Notes: generated by a model not told the origin, from the sequence alone. A stretch of DNA of 12,219 nt from DASYDU01 sp031403315 (GCA_031403315.1 JANNTD010000494.1:1-12219); one strand, 5' to 3'. Numbered from the stretch's first letter, positions 1-5,741 are shown. Translations and numbers: made by a program.

Positions 1-735
1 CTGGCGGAATGGCTCACCGGTTCGATGGACCTGAAGCCCGGCATGCGGGTGCTTGATCTGGGCTGCGGCCGGGCGGCGACGTCGATCTTTCTGGCCCGCG
101 AGTTCGGCGTCGAAGTCTGGGCCACCGACCTGTGGGTCTCGCCGAGCGAGAATCAAGAGCGAATCTGTGCTGCTGGAAACATCGACGCCGGTCTTACCGA
201 CCGCGTCTTTCCCCTCCGCGCAAACGCCCACAAGCTGCCCTACGCCGCGGGATTCTTCGACGTCATCACCGCCCACGATTGCTACTCATACTTCGGTACC
301 GACGACCTGTACTTGAACTATCTCATCCAGTTCGTGAAGCCCGGCGGCCAGATCGGCATCGCCGGCGCCGGCCTCGCCCAAGAAGTTCCCTTGCCGTTGC
401 CCGAACACCTGCAGCCGGTCTGGTCACAAGATTTCTGGTGCCTCCACTCGGCCGACTGGTGGCGGCGACACTGGGGCCGCACCGGCCTGGTCGAAGTCGA
501 AGTCGCCGACGCAATGCCCGAAGGCTCTCATGTCTGGAGCCACTGGCAACGCAAACACGCACCCGACAACGCCGTCGAATACGAGGCCGTTGAAAAGGAC
601 GCGGGCCAATACCTCGCCTACATCCGCATGGTTGGCCGCCGCAACCCCGGCATCGAGCTCCAACCCTACTGCTGGCCCGACGGCTCCTTCTCGCTGCCCC
701 ATGCCCACGAGCCGAAAGAGATCGCCGATTCTTAG
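1..735 (+). CDS. Class I SAM-dependent methyltransferase, 5' truncated by window edge
   Basis: The frame is open from base 1 (LAEWLTGSMDLKPG...), so the gene starts upstream of the window; the ATG at 25 is internal. The Rossmann-fold SAM-binding motif I is clear: VLDLGCGRAATS. It is followed by an acidic residue at the end of strand 2 (WATDLW) and by motifs IV and post-IV (FFDVITAHDCYSYFG and FVKPGGQIGIAG). A Trp/His-rich C-terminal part follows (HSADWWRRHWGRTG, SHVWSHWQ), ending in QPYCWPDGSFSLPH. The fold implies methyl transfer from S-adenosylmethionine to an unknown, probably small, acceptor; the substrate cannot be read from sequence. The last 28 codons are duplicated, in diverged form, at 1518-1607, and an upstream piece of the C-terminus recurs at 2155-2220. 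The next gene is a toxin-antitoxin pair, with 113 bp between the stop and its RBS region. The family call is confident; the substrate is unknown. Confidence 0.88.
   Translation: MAEWLTGSMDLKPGMRVLDLGCGRAATSIFLAREFGVEVWATDLWVSPSENQERICAAGNIDAGLTDRVFPLRANAHKLPYAAGFFDVITAHDCYSYFGTDDLYLNYLIQFVKPGGQIGIAGAGLAQEVPLPLPEHLQPVWSQDFWCLHSADWWRRHWGRTGLVEVEVADAMPEGSHVWSHWQRKHAPDNAVEYEAVEKDAGQYLAYIRMVGRRNPGIELQPYCWPDGSFSLPHAHEPKEIADS
652..671 (+). repeat. 20-bp direct repeat, left copy (inside methyltransferase)
   Basis: ATCGAGCTCCAACCCTACTG occurs exactly here and again at 1518-1537. In this copy it encodes IELQPY plus the start of Cys in the methyltransferase. The right copy begins a second, diverged 3' end of the same gene. 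The two copies bracket the true gene end and the whole antitoxin/toxin pair, as attachment cores or duplication junctions do. No integrase is present. Confidence 0.75.
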
Positions 736-843
736 GCAGTACCTTCCGAGCAACCACTGCGTTCCGAATCCAAAACCAGCTATCTTTCCGCCGCTTCCAT
801 GAATTGATAGGATGAAAGGGCCACCCCCAGCGGCGTCACCGAC

Positions 844-848
844 AGGAA
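844..848 (+). promoter_or_regulatory. Shine-Dalgarno site of the antitoxin gene
   Basis: AGGAA lies 6 nt before the ATG at 855. It supports that ATG as the start rather than the in-frame TTG at 849, which would overlap the site. I see no convincing promoter in the 113 bp between the methyltransferase stop and this gene. Confidence 0.55.
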
Positions 849-854
849 TTGGAC

Positions 855-1094
855 ATGAACGCGTTCGGCACTTTCGCAACAGTACAATCGACGGGTGACA
901 TACTCGTTGCGGGGGTTCCTTTTGCGCCTGGCACTGAAGTGGAAGTCGTCATCAGCCCGAAGCGAAAAAGTGCTGCCGAATTCTCTCAGGCTTGGCAGCG
1001 CGTATGCGGCCAGCTGCGCGCCGTCCCGCAAGCCACGTCCCTGTCCGACGACGACATTCAGCACGAAATTGACGACTATCGCACCGGTCGATGA
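855..1094 (+). CDS. Putative antitoxin of a PIN-domain toxin-antitoxin pair
   Basis: A 79-residue protein starting at ATG 855, which has a good Shine-Dalgarno site. The N-terminal part is beta-rich (FATVQSTGDILVAGVPFAPGTEVEVVISPK), like short planctomycete and cyanobacterial antitoxins that pair with PIN toxins and resemble swapped-hairpin or AbrB-type binders. The middle (SAAEFSQAWQRVCGQLRAV) looks helical. The tail is acidic (LSDDDIQHEIDDYRTGR) and could wrap the toxin. Its stop overlaps the start of the PIN gene (ATGA at 1091-1094), so the two are translationally coupled. The role follows mainly from this arrangement; the protein itself has no diagnostic motif. By analogy it would neutralise the toxin and may repress the operon. 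Confidence 0.62.
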   Translation: MNAFGTFATVQSTGDILVAGVPFAPGTEVEVVISPKRKSAAEFSQAWQRVCGQLRAVPQATSLSDDDIQHEIDDYRTGR

Positions 1095-1501
1095 ACGTCT
1101 TGATCGACACGAACGTGCTCCTTTCGGCTGCCCTGCGCGACCGCCTTCCGGAGACGGTGGTTCGCTACGTGGCCACCAGCGAGGAATGCCGCTGGATTGT
1201 GACGGCTCCAATTCTTCTCGAGTATTTGGAAGTCGTCGGGCGGCCTAAGTTTGGACTGATGTCCGAAATAATACGCCAATGGACCGATCTCATTGCGATG
1301 CGCACTGTAACCGTCCCGTCGCCGCCAATCGATGTCAACTTTCCGCGCGACCCAAAAGACGCTATTTTCTTGTCCGCCGCCATCTCGTCCGGTGCCGATT
1401 TTTTGATTACCGGCGACAACGACTTGCTCCAATCTCGTGCTTTGCTGGCGACTCGAATCGTGTCAATCGCCGAGTTCGTCGCTGAATTCAAGATCACGTG
1501 A
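1091..1501 (+). CDS. PIN-domain ribonuclease toxin (VapC-like, PIN family TA toxin)
   Basis: A 136-residue PIN-domain protein, complete for the family. The metal-binding acidic residues expected of PIN nucleases are all visible: D6 in VLIDTNVLLSA, E44 in ILLEYLEV, D90 in DPKDAIFLSAA, and D109 in LITGDNDLL. The pattern matches the 'putative toxin-antitoxin system toxin component, PIN family' type more than classical VapC. These enzymes use Mg2+ or Mn2+ to cut RNA, often tRNA or rRNA; the target here is unknown. The gene overlaps the antitoxin stop by 4 bp. Nothing in the frame suggests decay, so the toxin is probably active. The pair lies inside a segment bounded by a 20-bp direct repeat (652 and 1518), which suggests it arrived as a unit. 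Confidence 0.88.
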   Translation: MNVLIDTNVLLSAALRDRLPETVVRYVATSEECRWIVTAPILLEYLEVVGRPKFGLMSEIIRQWTDLIAMRTVTVPSPPIDVNFPRDPKDAIFLSAAISSGADFLITGDNDLLQSRALLATRIVSIAEFVAEFKIT

Positions 1502-1517
1502 TCGGCAGGGTTCAAAA

Positions 1518-1607
1518 ATCGAGCTCCAACCCTACTGTTGGCCCGATGGCAGCTTCACCCTGCCGCACAGCTACGAACGAAAAGAAATGCTGCCCAGCGC
1601 ATCGTGA
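1518..1607 (+). pseudogene. Displaced second 3' end of the methyltransferase gene
   Basis: Translating from 1518 gives IELQPYCWPDGSFTLPH, then SYERKEMLPSAS and a stop at 1605-1607. The intact gene at 652-735 ends IELQPYCWPDGSFSLPH, then AHEPKEIADS and a stop. The first 20 bases are identical to 652-671, after which the two diverge at many third positions and in the last residues. There is no upstream coding sequence in frame and no start, so this is a 29-codon remnant. Homology begins abruptly at the shared 20 bases. It may be the original gene end pushed downstream by insertion of the toxin-antitoxin segment, or what remains of a tandem paralogue. Confidence 0.8.
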
Positions 1608-1674
1608 AACACGCGACACAGCTCCCGCGCAATTGGCCGCTCGAAGCCGACCTTAAACGCCCGTGCGGCTCGCA

Positions 1675-1959
1675 CTAGGGCGACTCCCCGCGGCGAACTG
1701 TTCCTAGTGGCAGGACGCCCAGCAGCCATTCCCGCGATCGCCAATTCCAAATGGCCCCAAAGTCAACACGCACTCCCCGCTGCACGCCAGCGGCGATCTC
1801 GGACGTCGGTTCCTCTCCGCTGCCGGCACATCTCCCGCAGGGAAGTGCGCCGACGGAGCCCAGCCCATCGCAGTCGTGGCAATGGTGGGAAGTATGCTCA
1901 TTAAGTTGGCACGAATCGCTCGGATTCGTGCAGTTTTCAAAGGTCGGGACCGCAGGCAT
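1675..1959 (-). CDS. Possible small protein with paired CxxCxGxG zinc motifs
   Basis: A 94-residue reading frame from ATG at 1959, with a strong upstream GGGGAG (plus-strand CTCCCC at 1967-1972, 7 nt spacer). Residues 27-34 read CHDCDGLG and 41-48 read CGRCAGSG, separated by six residues. This is the paired CxxCxGxG arrangement of DnaJ-type zinc fingers and of the anti-TRAP fold, which has similar spacing. The C-terminal half (GAIWNWRSREWLLGVLPLG) has no match I recognise. The frame extends upstream without a stop, antisense to the HTH gene, and that part is not credible as protein. The gene sits in an otherwise decayed region with no operon partner, so it could be a remnant. The motif pair and RBS are seen directly; expression and function are not known. 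Confidence 0.4.
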   Translation of the reverse strand: MPAVPTFENCTNPSDSCQLNEHTSHHCHDCDGLGSVGALPCGRCAGSGEEPTSEIAAGVQRGVRVDFGAIWNWRSREWLLGVLPLGTVRRGESP

Positions 1960-2033
1960 CGAAGAACTCCCCACCGCCTGGTGATCGACACCCGAAAGTG
2001 CAAAGCGCATGCCAGCCGAGAGAACTGATGGCA

Positions 2034-2151
2034 ACCAGCCGCGGAGTGGCGACATCGCTTTGCCGGGCCGGCGCAAGCCCCCGGACAGAAAGCGCCCCCC
2101 AATTCGTCGCCCGCAAGGCGAAACTAACCGCAGAGTGGCGGCATCGTTTCC
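2034..2151 (+). repeat. Two diverged copies of a ~24-bp GC-rich repeat
   Basis: GCCGCGGAGTGGCGACATCG (from 2038) and ACCGCAGAGTGGCGGCATCG (from 2127) match at about 20 of 24 positions when the following TTT-type bases are included. They are spaced about 90 bp apart on the same strand. They lie in non-coding, apparently decayed sequence between the toxin-antitoxin region and the HTH gene. They resemble dispersed intergenic repeats; I cannot name a family. Confidence 0.5.
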
Positions 2152-2154
2152 TAC

Positions 2155-2229
2155 CGCGACGCCGGCCAGTGCCTCGCCTACGTCCGCGCGGTGGGCCGAC
2201 GGCGAGAGGTCGTAGAATTGCCGGGATAG
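2155..2229 (+). pseudogene. Internal fragment of a methyltransferase paralogue
   Basis: The plus frame at 2155-2220 reads R-DAGQCLAYVRAVGRR-REVVEL. It matches DAGQYLAYIRMVGRR-NPGIEL of the intact methyltransferase (residues about 191-212). Homology stops after EL, exactly where the 20-bp direct repeat begins in the intact gene, and the frame then hits TAG at 2227-2229. Upstream the similarity fades within a few codons. Fragment 1518-1607 starts at the same residue where this one ends, so the two could be halves of one paralogue in swapped order, or separate remnants. Confidence 0.65.
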
Positions 2230-2268
2230 GACCTCTGTGGCAAATTCCGAGGTGGCCAAAAATAACTC

Positions 2269-2297
2269 TTGAAATCGGCCAACCACCCTGATAGAAC
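2269..2297 (+). promoter_or_regulatory. Candidate sigma70-type promoter for the HTH gene
   Basis: TTGAAA (2269-2274) and TAGAAC (2292-2297) are separated by 17 bp, matching the -35/-10 consensus at 5 of 6 and 4 of 6 positions. They lie 65 bp upstream of the HTH gene start. The surrounding sequence is locally AT-richer (AAAAATAACTC). This is a motif match only; planctomycete promoters are poorly defined. Confidence 0.35.
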
Positions 2298-2327
2298 GCA
2301 TGTACACTACTTCGGCAGCCCTTTTTT

Positions 2328-2348
2328 CCCGCCCTGAACCCTGAACCC
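2328..2348 (-). other. Putative G-quadruplex tract upstream of the HTH gene
   Basis: The plus strand has four C3 runs (2328-2330, 2332-2334, 2339-2341, 2346-2348), with TGAA spacers in a CCCTGAA heptamer repeat. On the minus strand this gives four G3 runs with loops of 4, 4 and 1 nt, a canonical quadruplex pattern. The tract is on the template strand, 13 bp before the ATG at 2362. A similar tract precedes coxC. Confidence 0.5.
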
Positions 2349-2361
2349 TCAAGGACCACCC

Positions 2362-3024
2362 ATGGCCGGCCGACCCCGTGTCCTCTGCGAAACCAAGCAA
2401 CGTGAAATCTGTCTGCTCGTCGCCACCGGCTGCACGATCGAAGCGTCCGCCCGGCATGTTGGCTGCACGCCGCTCACGATTCGACGGGAAACCCGGCGAA
2501 ATCCGCAGTTCAGCGAGCAACTCCGCCGCTCGCGGGCCTCGGCGGAAATCACGCCGATCCAAACCATGCGCCAAGCGGCCGCGAGCGAATGGCGGGCCGC
2601 CGCCTGGCTGCTCGAACGCACCCAGCCCGATCGCTACGCGAAACGCCCTCCCAACATGTTCAGCCAGCAAGACATCGTCGCGCTGTTGGGACGTGCCTGC
2701 GAATTCTTCCGCTGCGAAACCGGCGACGCCGAAAACTTCGCCCGCATCAAACGCCGCGTCGAGTCTCTCGCTCAAAGACCCAACGCTCCGGCCAAGAAAC
2801 CAGCAACTCTGCCACGCCTTGACGAATCCAATCCAGTGCTCACCCCGGCTGTCAAAACACAAGATGTACCGTCGTCGTCGGCGCCATCCCGCATAGAGAA
2901 CGAACGCCCCGCCGAGCATGCCAACGATCAAAATGGAACAAAATTGGACGAAGAAATGATCTGCCTCGCCGACGTAACGCCCAGCTACGCCAAGCGTTAC
3001 GCGGAACCGCTCGGATCAACATGA
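2362..3024 (+). CDS. Helix-turn-helix protein, terminase-small-subunit-like, unknown role
   Basis: A 220-residue protein starting at ATG 2362, with AAGGA at 2351-2355 and a 6-nt spacer. Residues about 10-55 form a helix-turn-helix (REICLLVATGCTIEASARHV then GCTPLTIRRE). After it come NPQFSEQLRRSRA and WRAAAWLLERTQPDRYAKR, the layout of phage terminase small-subunit-like HTH proteins, where the helical 'WRAAAWLLERRxPxRY' part follows the DNA-binding part. Residues about 95-135 are helical and charged. From about 135 the protein is low-complexity and Pro/Ala/Ser-rich, likely disordered. No terminase large subunit, capsid or integrase gene is nearby, so a phage role is not supported here. It is more likely a chromosomal DNA-binding protein of a lineage-specific family. 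The convergent gene on its right is the end of the oxidase operon. Confidence 0.75.
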   Translation: MAGRPRVLCETKQREICLLVATGCTIEASARHVGCTPLTIRRETRRNPQFSEQLRRSRASAEITPIQTMRQAAASEWRAAAWLLERTQPDRYAKRPPNMFSQQDIVALLGRACEFFRCETGDAENFARIKRRVESLAQRPNAPAKKPATLPRLDESNPVLTPAVKTQDVPSSSAPSRIENERPAEHANDQNGTKLDEEMICLADVTPSYAKRYAEPLGST

Positions 3025-3299
3025 ACCCATTTTGATCGCTCCACGAGAGTTTTCGCCCACCGATCAAAATGCAAACCCCAAGGAGCGAACGACTTACGCA
3101 CAGAGCAATTCAGCAGGCAAAGATCACAATTCAAGAATCCCCGAGCGCCAAGCACATTTTGATACCGACAGTTCAAAACTGGGAGATCAAAAATGTTAGC
3201 TCAAAACTAGTAGCTCAAGACCGAGCCGACGAAGAAGTGCCGGAGCGCACATTGACGTCGACTAACTGCCGACGGGTCCAGGCGGCAACCTGCGTGCCT
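3025..3299. other. Convergent intergenic region with TTTTGANC-type words
   Basis: These 275 bp lie between the HTH gene stop and the stop of the last oxidase-operon gene. The region has no credible gene. It contains repeated words of the form ATTTTGATC/GATCAAAAT: at 3029, 3062, 3156 (ATTTTGATA) and 3185 (GATCAAAAAT), plus TTCAAAACT at 3172 and CTCAAAACT at 3200. One more copy sits in the HTH gene end at 2926. No hairpin followed by a T-run was found on either strand. Confidence 0.6.
3028..3071. repeat. 11-bp perfect inverted repeat after the HTH gene stop
   Basis: CATTTTGATCG (3028-3038) is the exact reverse complement of CGATCAAAATG (3061-3071), with a 22-nt loop. It starts 4 bp after the HTH gene stop. 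CGATCAAAATGG at 2925-2936, inside the gene end, can pair with 3027-3038 over 12 bp, so two mutually exclusive hairpins are possible in the transcript. There is no U-run, so a simple intrinsic terminator is not supported. Confidence 0.6.
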
Positions 3300-3620
3300 T
3301 CAGCGCAAGTCGGCTTCGCCGCTCGCATCGCCGGCGGCGAGATCGCCTTCAGCCGATTGTCTGAGCTTGGCTTTCTTGACCGAGTTGTAGGCCACGAAGC
3401 CCAGCGTGCCCAAGAGTATGTAGGGCATCGACACCATGAACAGGATGCTGTAGTAGAAGCCCGCCGCCAGCGACTGGTGGTGCGGGTCGTTTGCATCGAC
3501 GCCTTCCTTGCACGTCGGGCAGGCCGATGCACTGGTCGCCAACGTCATCGCCAGCACCGCCACCAGCGCGAGGGCCACGATCAATGTCCGCGAGCGATAG
3601 ATGATTTTCAGCATGTGCAT
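3300..3620 (-). CDS. Small exported or membrane CxxC protein of the oxidase operon
   Basis: 106 residues from ATG 3620; ATGs at 3644 and 3614 are also in frame. The 3620 or 3614 start gives a normal signal-peptide N-region (KIIYRSR), a hydrophobic core (LIVALALVAVLAMTLA) and an ASA cleavage site just before Cys. The mature part begins C34-P-T-C37-KEG, then a His pair (H47-H48), then one transmembrane helix at about 53-77 (AGFYYSILFMVSMPYILLG) and a charged tail. The CxxC motif would face the periplasm, where it could bind metal or act in thiol exchange. ASAC is a poor lipobox, because position -3 is Ala. The gene follows the DUF420 gene by a few bases and is last in the operon next to Sco, which suggests a part in copper delivery or oxidase assembly. 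I do not recognise a named family. Confidence 0.78.
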   Translation of the reverse strand: MHMLKIIYRSRTLIVALALVAVLAMTLATSASACPTCKEGVDANDPHHQSLAAGFYYSILFMVSMPYILLGTLGFVAYNSVKKAKLRQSAEGDLAAGDASGEADLR

Positions 3621-3650
3621 ATTCTCATCGGCCTCGGCCAGCATTGTAGA

Positions 3651-4175
3651 TCACAAATCCGCCGGCGGCCAGAGGTGATACAGCATCACGTAGACCACTA
3701 CACCCGTCACCGAGACGTAGAGCCAAATCGGGTAGGTCCAGCGGGCCAGGCGGCGGTGGCGGGCCCGATAGACCGCCAGATCCTGCTCCGGGGCCGCGAC
3801 TGTCCCCGTGTTACTGCCGCCCTTGCCACAGCAGCCCGTCGCTCGCAGGCCCAGGTAGATTGTCCAAATTGCCAGCACCGGCACCGTGGCTGCCAACAGC
3901 ACGTGCGTCAGCAGGATCGTGAGATAGATGGTGCGGACCACGCCAGGATGCGTGAACTCGACGCTTCCCACCTGGTAGTGATACCACAGGTAGCAGCCCA
4001 GAAAGACGATCGACACGGCAAACGCCGTGAGCATCACGCGCTTATGCGCCGTCACGTTGCCTCGCTTGACCATGACGAGGCCGACGACCAACAGCACGGC
4101 GGCGACCGCGTTGAGCGTCGCGTTGACGTGGACGAGCGGATGGGCGGCAGCCAAAAGCGGGAAGGCGAGCAGCAT
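3651..4175 (-). CDS. ctaM: DUF420 membrane protein, CtaM-like oxidase assembly factor
   Basis: A 174-residue polytopic membrane protein, a normal length for DUF420. Four to five helices are visible: about 17-36, 48-66, 82-108 and 150-168. Conserved features include the early His (H16 in HPLVHVNATLN), H44 in TAHKRVMLT, H66 in LWYHYQ, H91 in LLTHVLLA, and the C-terminal TGVVVYVMLYHLWP signature. DUF420 proteins of the YozB/CtaM group are needed for active heme-A oxidases in Firmicutes; the exact step is not settled. The loop after helix 4 carries Cys115-Cys116 followed by a Gly/Ser stretch, which looks specific to this lineage. The start is 3 bp after the sco stop, so the two are co-transcribed. 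The symbol is by family analogy only. Confidence 0.82.
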   Translation of the reverse strand: MLLAFPLLAAAHPLVHVNATLNAVAAVLLVVGLVMVKRGNVTAHKRVMLTAFAVSIVFLGCYLWYHYQVGSVEFTHPGVVRTIYLTILLTHVLLAATVPVLAIWTIYLGLRATGCCGKGGSNTGTVAAPEQDLAVYRARHRRLARWTYPIWLYVSVTGVVVYVMLYHLWPPADL

Positions 4176-4178
4176 CGT

Positions 4179-4889
4179 TTAAGTTGCGTTCTTCTCCGCC
4201 GTGCCGGCTTCCGGCTTGTCTTTCGTCGCGGCCAGATCGTTCGGCGGCTCTTCCGCCAGACACTCGAGCAGCTTGGTGTGCAGCCGCTCGCACTGGCTCT
4301 TGCTCGTCGCGTCAAGCACGGCGCGAATTTCCCCAGTCTTGTCGATGACGATTGCGTAATCCTGATGCCCTTTTCGTTCCAAAAAGACGCCCATTCCCTT
4401 TGCAACTCGCTTCGTGTAATCCAGGTCTGCCCGGGTGAAGAGCCAACGCTCGGGATCGGCGTCCCATTGATCCGCGTATTTCCGTAGTGCTTCCGTCGTG
4501 TCGGTGTCCGGGTCGCAGGTGATGCTGACCCAGGTGACGTCCTCGAGTTCCGGCATGTTGTGCATGAACTTGATATTCTGATTGAGCCGGATACAACTAC
4601 CCGGACAGGTCGCAAAGAAATAGGTCGCAACCCAGACTTTGCCCTTCATGTCGGCCGTGCGAAACGGTTTGCCGCTCCGCTCGGTCAATTCGAACTCGGT
4701 CAATGGCGGGCCGACTTCGGTCAATGCAATCGCCTCGCCCTGCGACAGCTCGAACGTCCGCACCTGCCACAACTTGAATGCGCCATAGGTCGCGACAACG
4801 ACAATTGCGATCGCGATCACGTGCGGCAGTATCGAGCCCGGCTCCGGTTGCGACGAGTTTTGCGGGTCATGTTGTGGTGTGTCGTTCAT
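4179..4889 (-). CDS. sco: Sco1/SenC/PrrC-type copper chaperone for cytochrome c oxidase
   Basis: 236 residues from ATG 4889. That start has GGAG 7 nt upstream and overlaps the permease stop in an ATGA (4886-4889); the longer frame to 4973 lies inside the permease gene. One N-terminal transmembrane anchor (about 20-40) is followed by a thioredoxin-like domain facing the periplasm. The copper-binding CxxxC is C95-PGS-C99 in YFFATCPGSCIRLN, as in Sco proteins. The later SITCDPDTDT strand and K-GHQDYAIVID supply the usual Asp-rich strand and a candidate third copper ligand, H175. Sco proteins deliver Cu to the CuA site of subunit II and help reduce its cysteines. An extra Cys124 (SITCDP), Cys200 and Cys210 are unusual. 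The C-terminal tail is charged and probably disordered. Confidence 0.93.
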   Translation of the reverse strand: MNDTPQHDPQNSSQPEPGSILPHVIAIAIVVVATYGAFKLWQVRTFELSQGEAIALTEVGPPLTEFELTERSGKPFRTADMKGKVWVATYFFATCPGSCIRLNQNIKFMHNMPELEDVTWVSITCDPDTDTTEALRKYADQWDADPERWLFTRADLDYTKRVAKGMGVFLERKGHQDYAIVIDKTGEIRAVLDATSKSQCERLHTKLLECLAEEPPNDLAATKDKPEAGTAEKNAT

Positions 4890-5731
4890 AACAAATCTCC
4901 GCGCGAGCGAGTGGCCGCAATTCGGCACGCGGCCGCAAATAGCACGGCCGCGAACAGCACCGAGACCAACCACGAGACGCCGAGGCCCGGCAATCCGGCA
5001 GCGGCGTCGCCCACCACTCCATCAGGATATTGTAGATAATGCCTCAATCCGGCCACCCCGTAAGTCAGCGGATTGATCCACACGATCCACCCCAACCAAC
5101 CGCCTACGTCCATGGGAAAAAACGCCCCAGAGAGGAGCCACATCGGCAGCAGGAAAACGCTCATCACGGCATGGAAACCTTGGGTCGAATCCATCCGCCA
5201 AGCCAGGATGAAGCCCAGCGAAGTCAGCTCGATTGAGATCACGAACATTAGCACCACGGAGGCGATCAGACCGAACGGCGTCGCCACGACGATCGGGCTC
5301 CAACCCAGTTTCGTCGTCAGCCAGCCGAGAAACAGAAAAATCAGCCCCTGCAGCATGGCGATCACCGCACCGCCCAGCACTTTGCCCAGCACCATCGACC
5401 ACCGTGGAACAGGCGCGACCAGCACGCCTTGCAAGAAACCTTCCTTGCGATCCTCAATGATCGAGATCGTGGCGAAGATCGCCGTGAACAACAAAATCAT
5501 CACCAGCGTGCCGGGGAAAAAATGAGCATAGTCGAGCCGATTCGAATCGCCAAACTTTGTCGAACCCAGCCCTGCGCTAAACAGCAGCCAGAAAATGATC
5601 GGCTGCCCCAGCGCCCCAAACACGCGGTTCCGCTGGCGAAAGAAGCGCACCAGCTCACGCTGCGCCAGCGTGAAGACTACCGGCCAGGCGGGCACGGTTT
5701 CGGAAGCGGTTGTGATGGAAGCGGTACTCAT
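4886..5731 (-). CDS. ABC-2 type transporter permease
   Basis: 281 residues, ATG at 5731, a typical size for the DrrB/NodJ/YadH-like ABC-2 permease family. Six hydrophobic segments are visible, at about 37-57, 70-92, 115-140, 150-178, 188-207 and 250-272. The N-terminal amphipathic part (TLAQRELVRFFRQRNRVFG) is the usual coupling region. The cytosolic loop ERKEG-type motif appears as EDRKEGFLQGVLVAPVPRW, and NPLTYGVAGLRHYL marks the C-terminal signature. It pairs with the ATPase encoded just upstream to form an exporter. The substrate is unknown. Its stop overlaps the sco start (ATGA), so translation is coupled to a copper chaperone, and an 85-bp repeat-filled gap separates it from the ATPase. 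A role in oxidase biogenesis is inferred from position only. Confidence 0.9.
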   Translation of the reverse strand: MSTASITTASETVPAWPVVFTLAQRELVRFFRQRNRVFGALGQPIIFWLLFSAGLGSTKFGDSNRLDYAHFFPGTLVMILLFTAIFATISIIEDRKEGFLQGVLVAPVPRWSMVLGKVLGGAVIAMLQGLIFLFLGWLTTKLGWSPIVVATPFGLIASVVLMFVISIELTSLGFILAWRMDSTQGFHAVMSVFLLPMWLLSGAFFPMDVGGWLGWIVWINPLTYGVAGLRHYLQYPDGVVGDAAAGLPGLGVSWLVSVLFAAVLFAAACRIAATRSRGDLL

Positions 5732-5741
5732 TTTAACGAAC

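Noticed and set aside
1960..2931. Upstream part of a 418-codon minus-strand frame (ending at 1675)
   Set aside because: It is antisense to the HTH gene and through the repeat region, with no motif. Only the terminal 94 codons from the ATG at 1959 have an RBS and a zinc motif, and only those were kept.
3500..3522. Lipoprotein signal for the small CxxC protein (ASAC)
   Set aside because: Position -3 is Ala rather than Leu, Val or Ile, and the Cys is the first of a CxxC pair; a normal signal-peptide cut after ASA fits at least as well.
3069..4487. 472-codon plus-strand open frame
   Set aside because: It is antisense to the CxxC protein, DUF420 and sco genes, has a composition-biased translation and shows no recognisable motif.
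4890..4973. N-terminal extension of sco to 4973
   Set aside because: It lies within the permease gene; the ATG at 4889 has GGAG at 7 nt and is followed by the expected membrane anchor.
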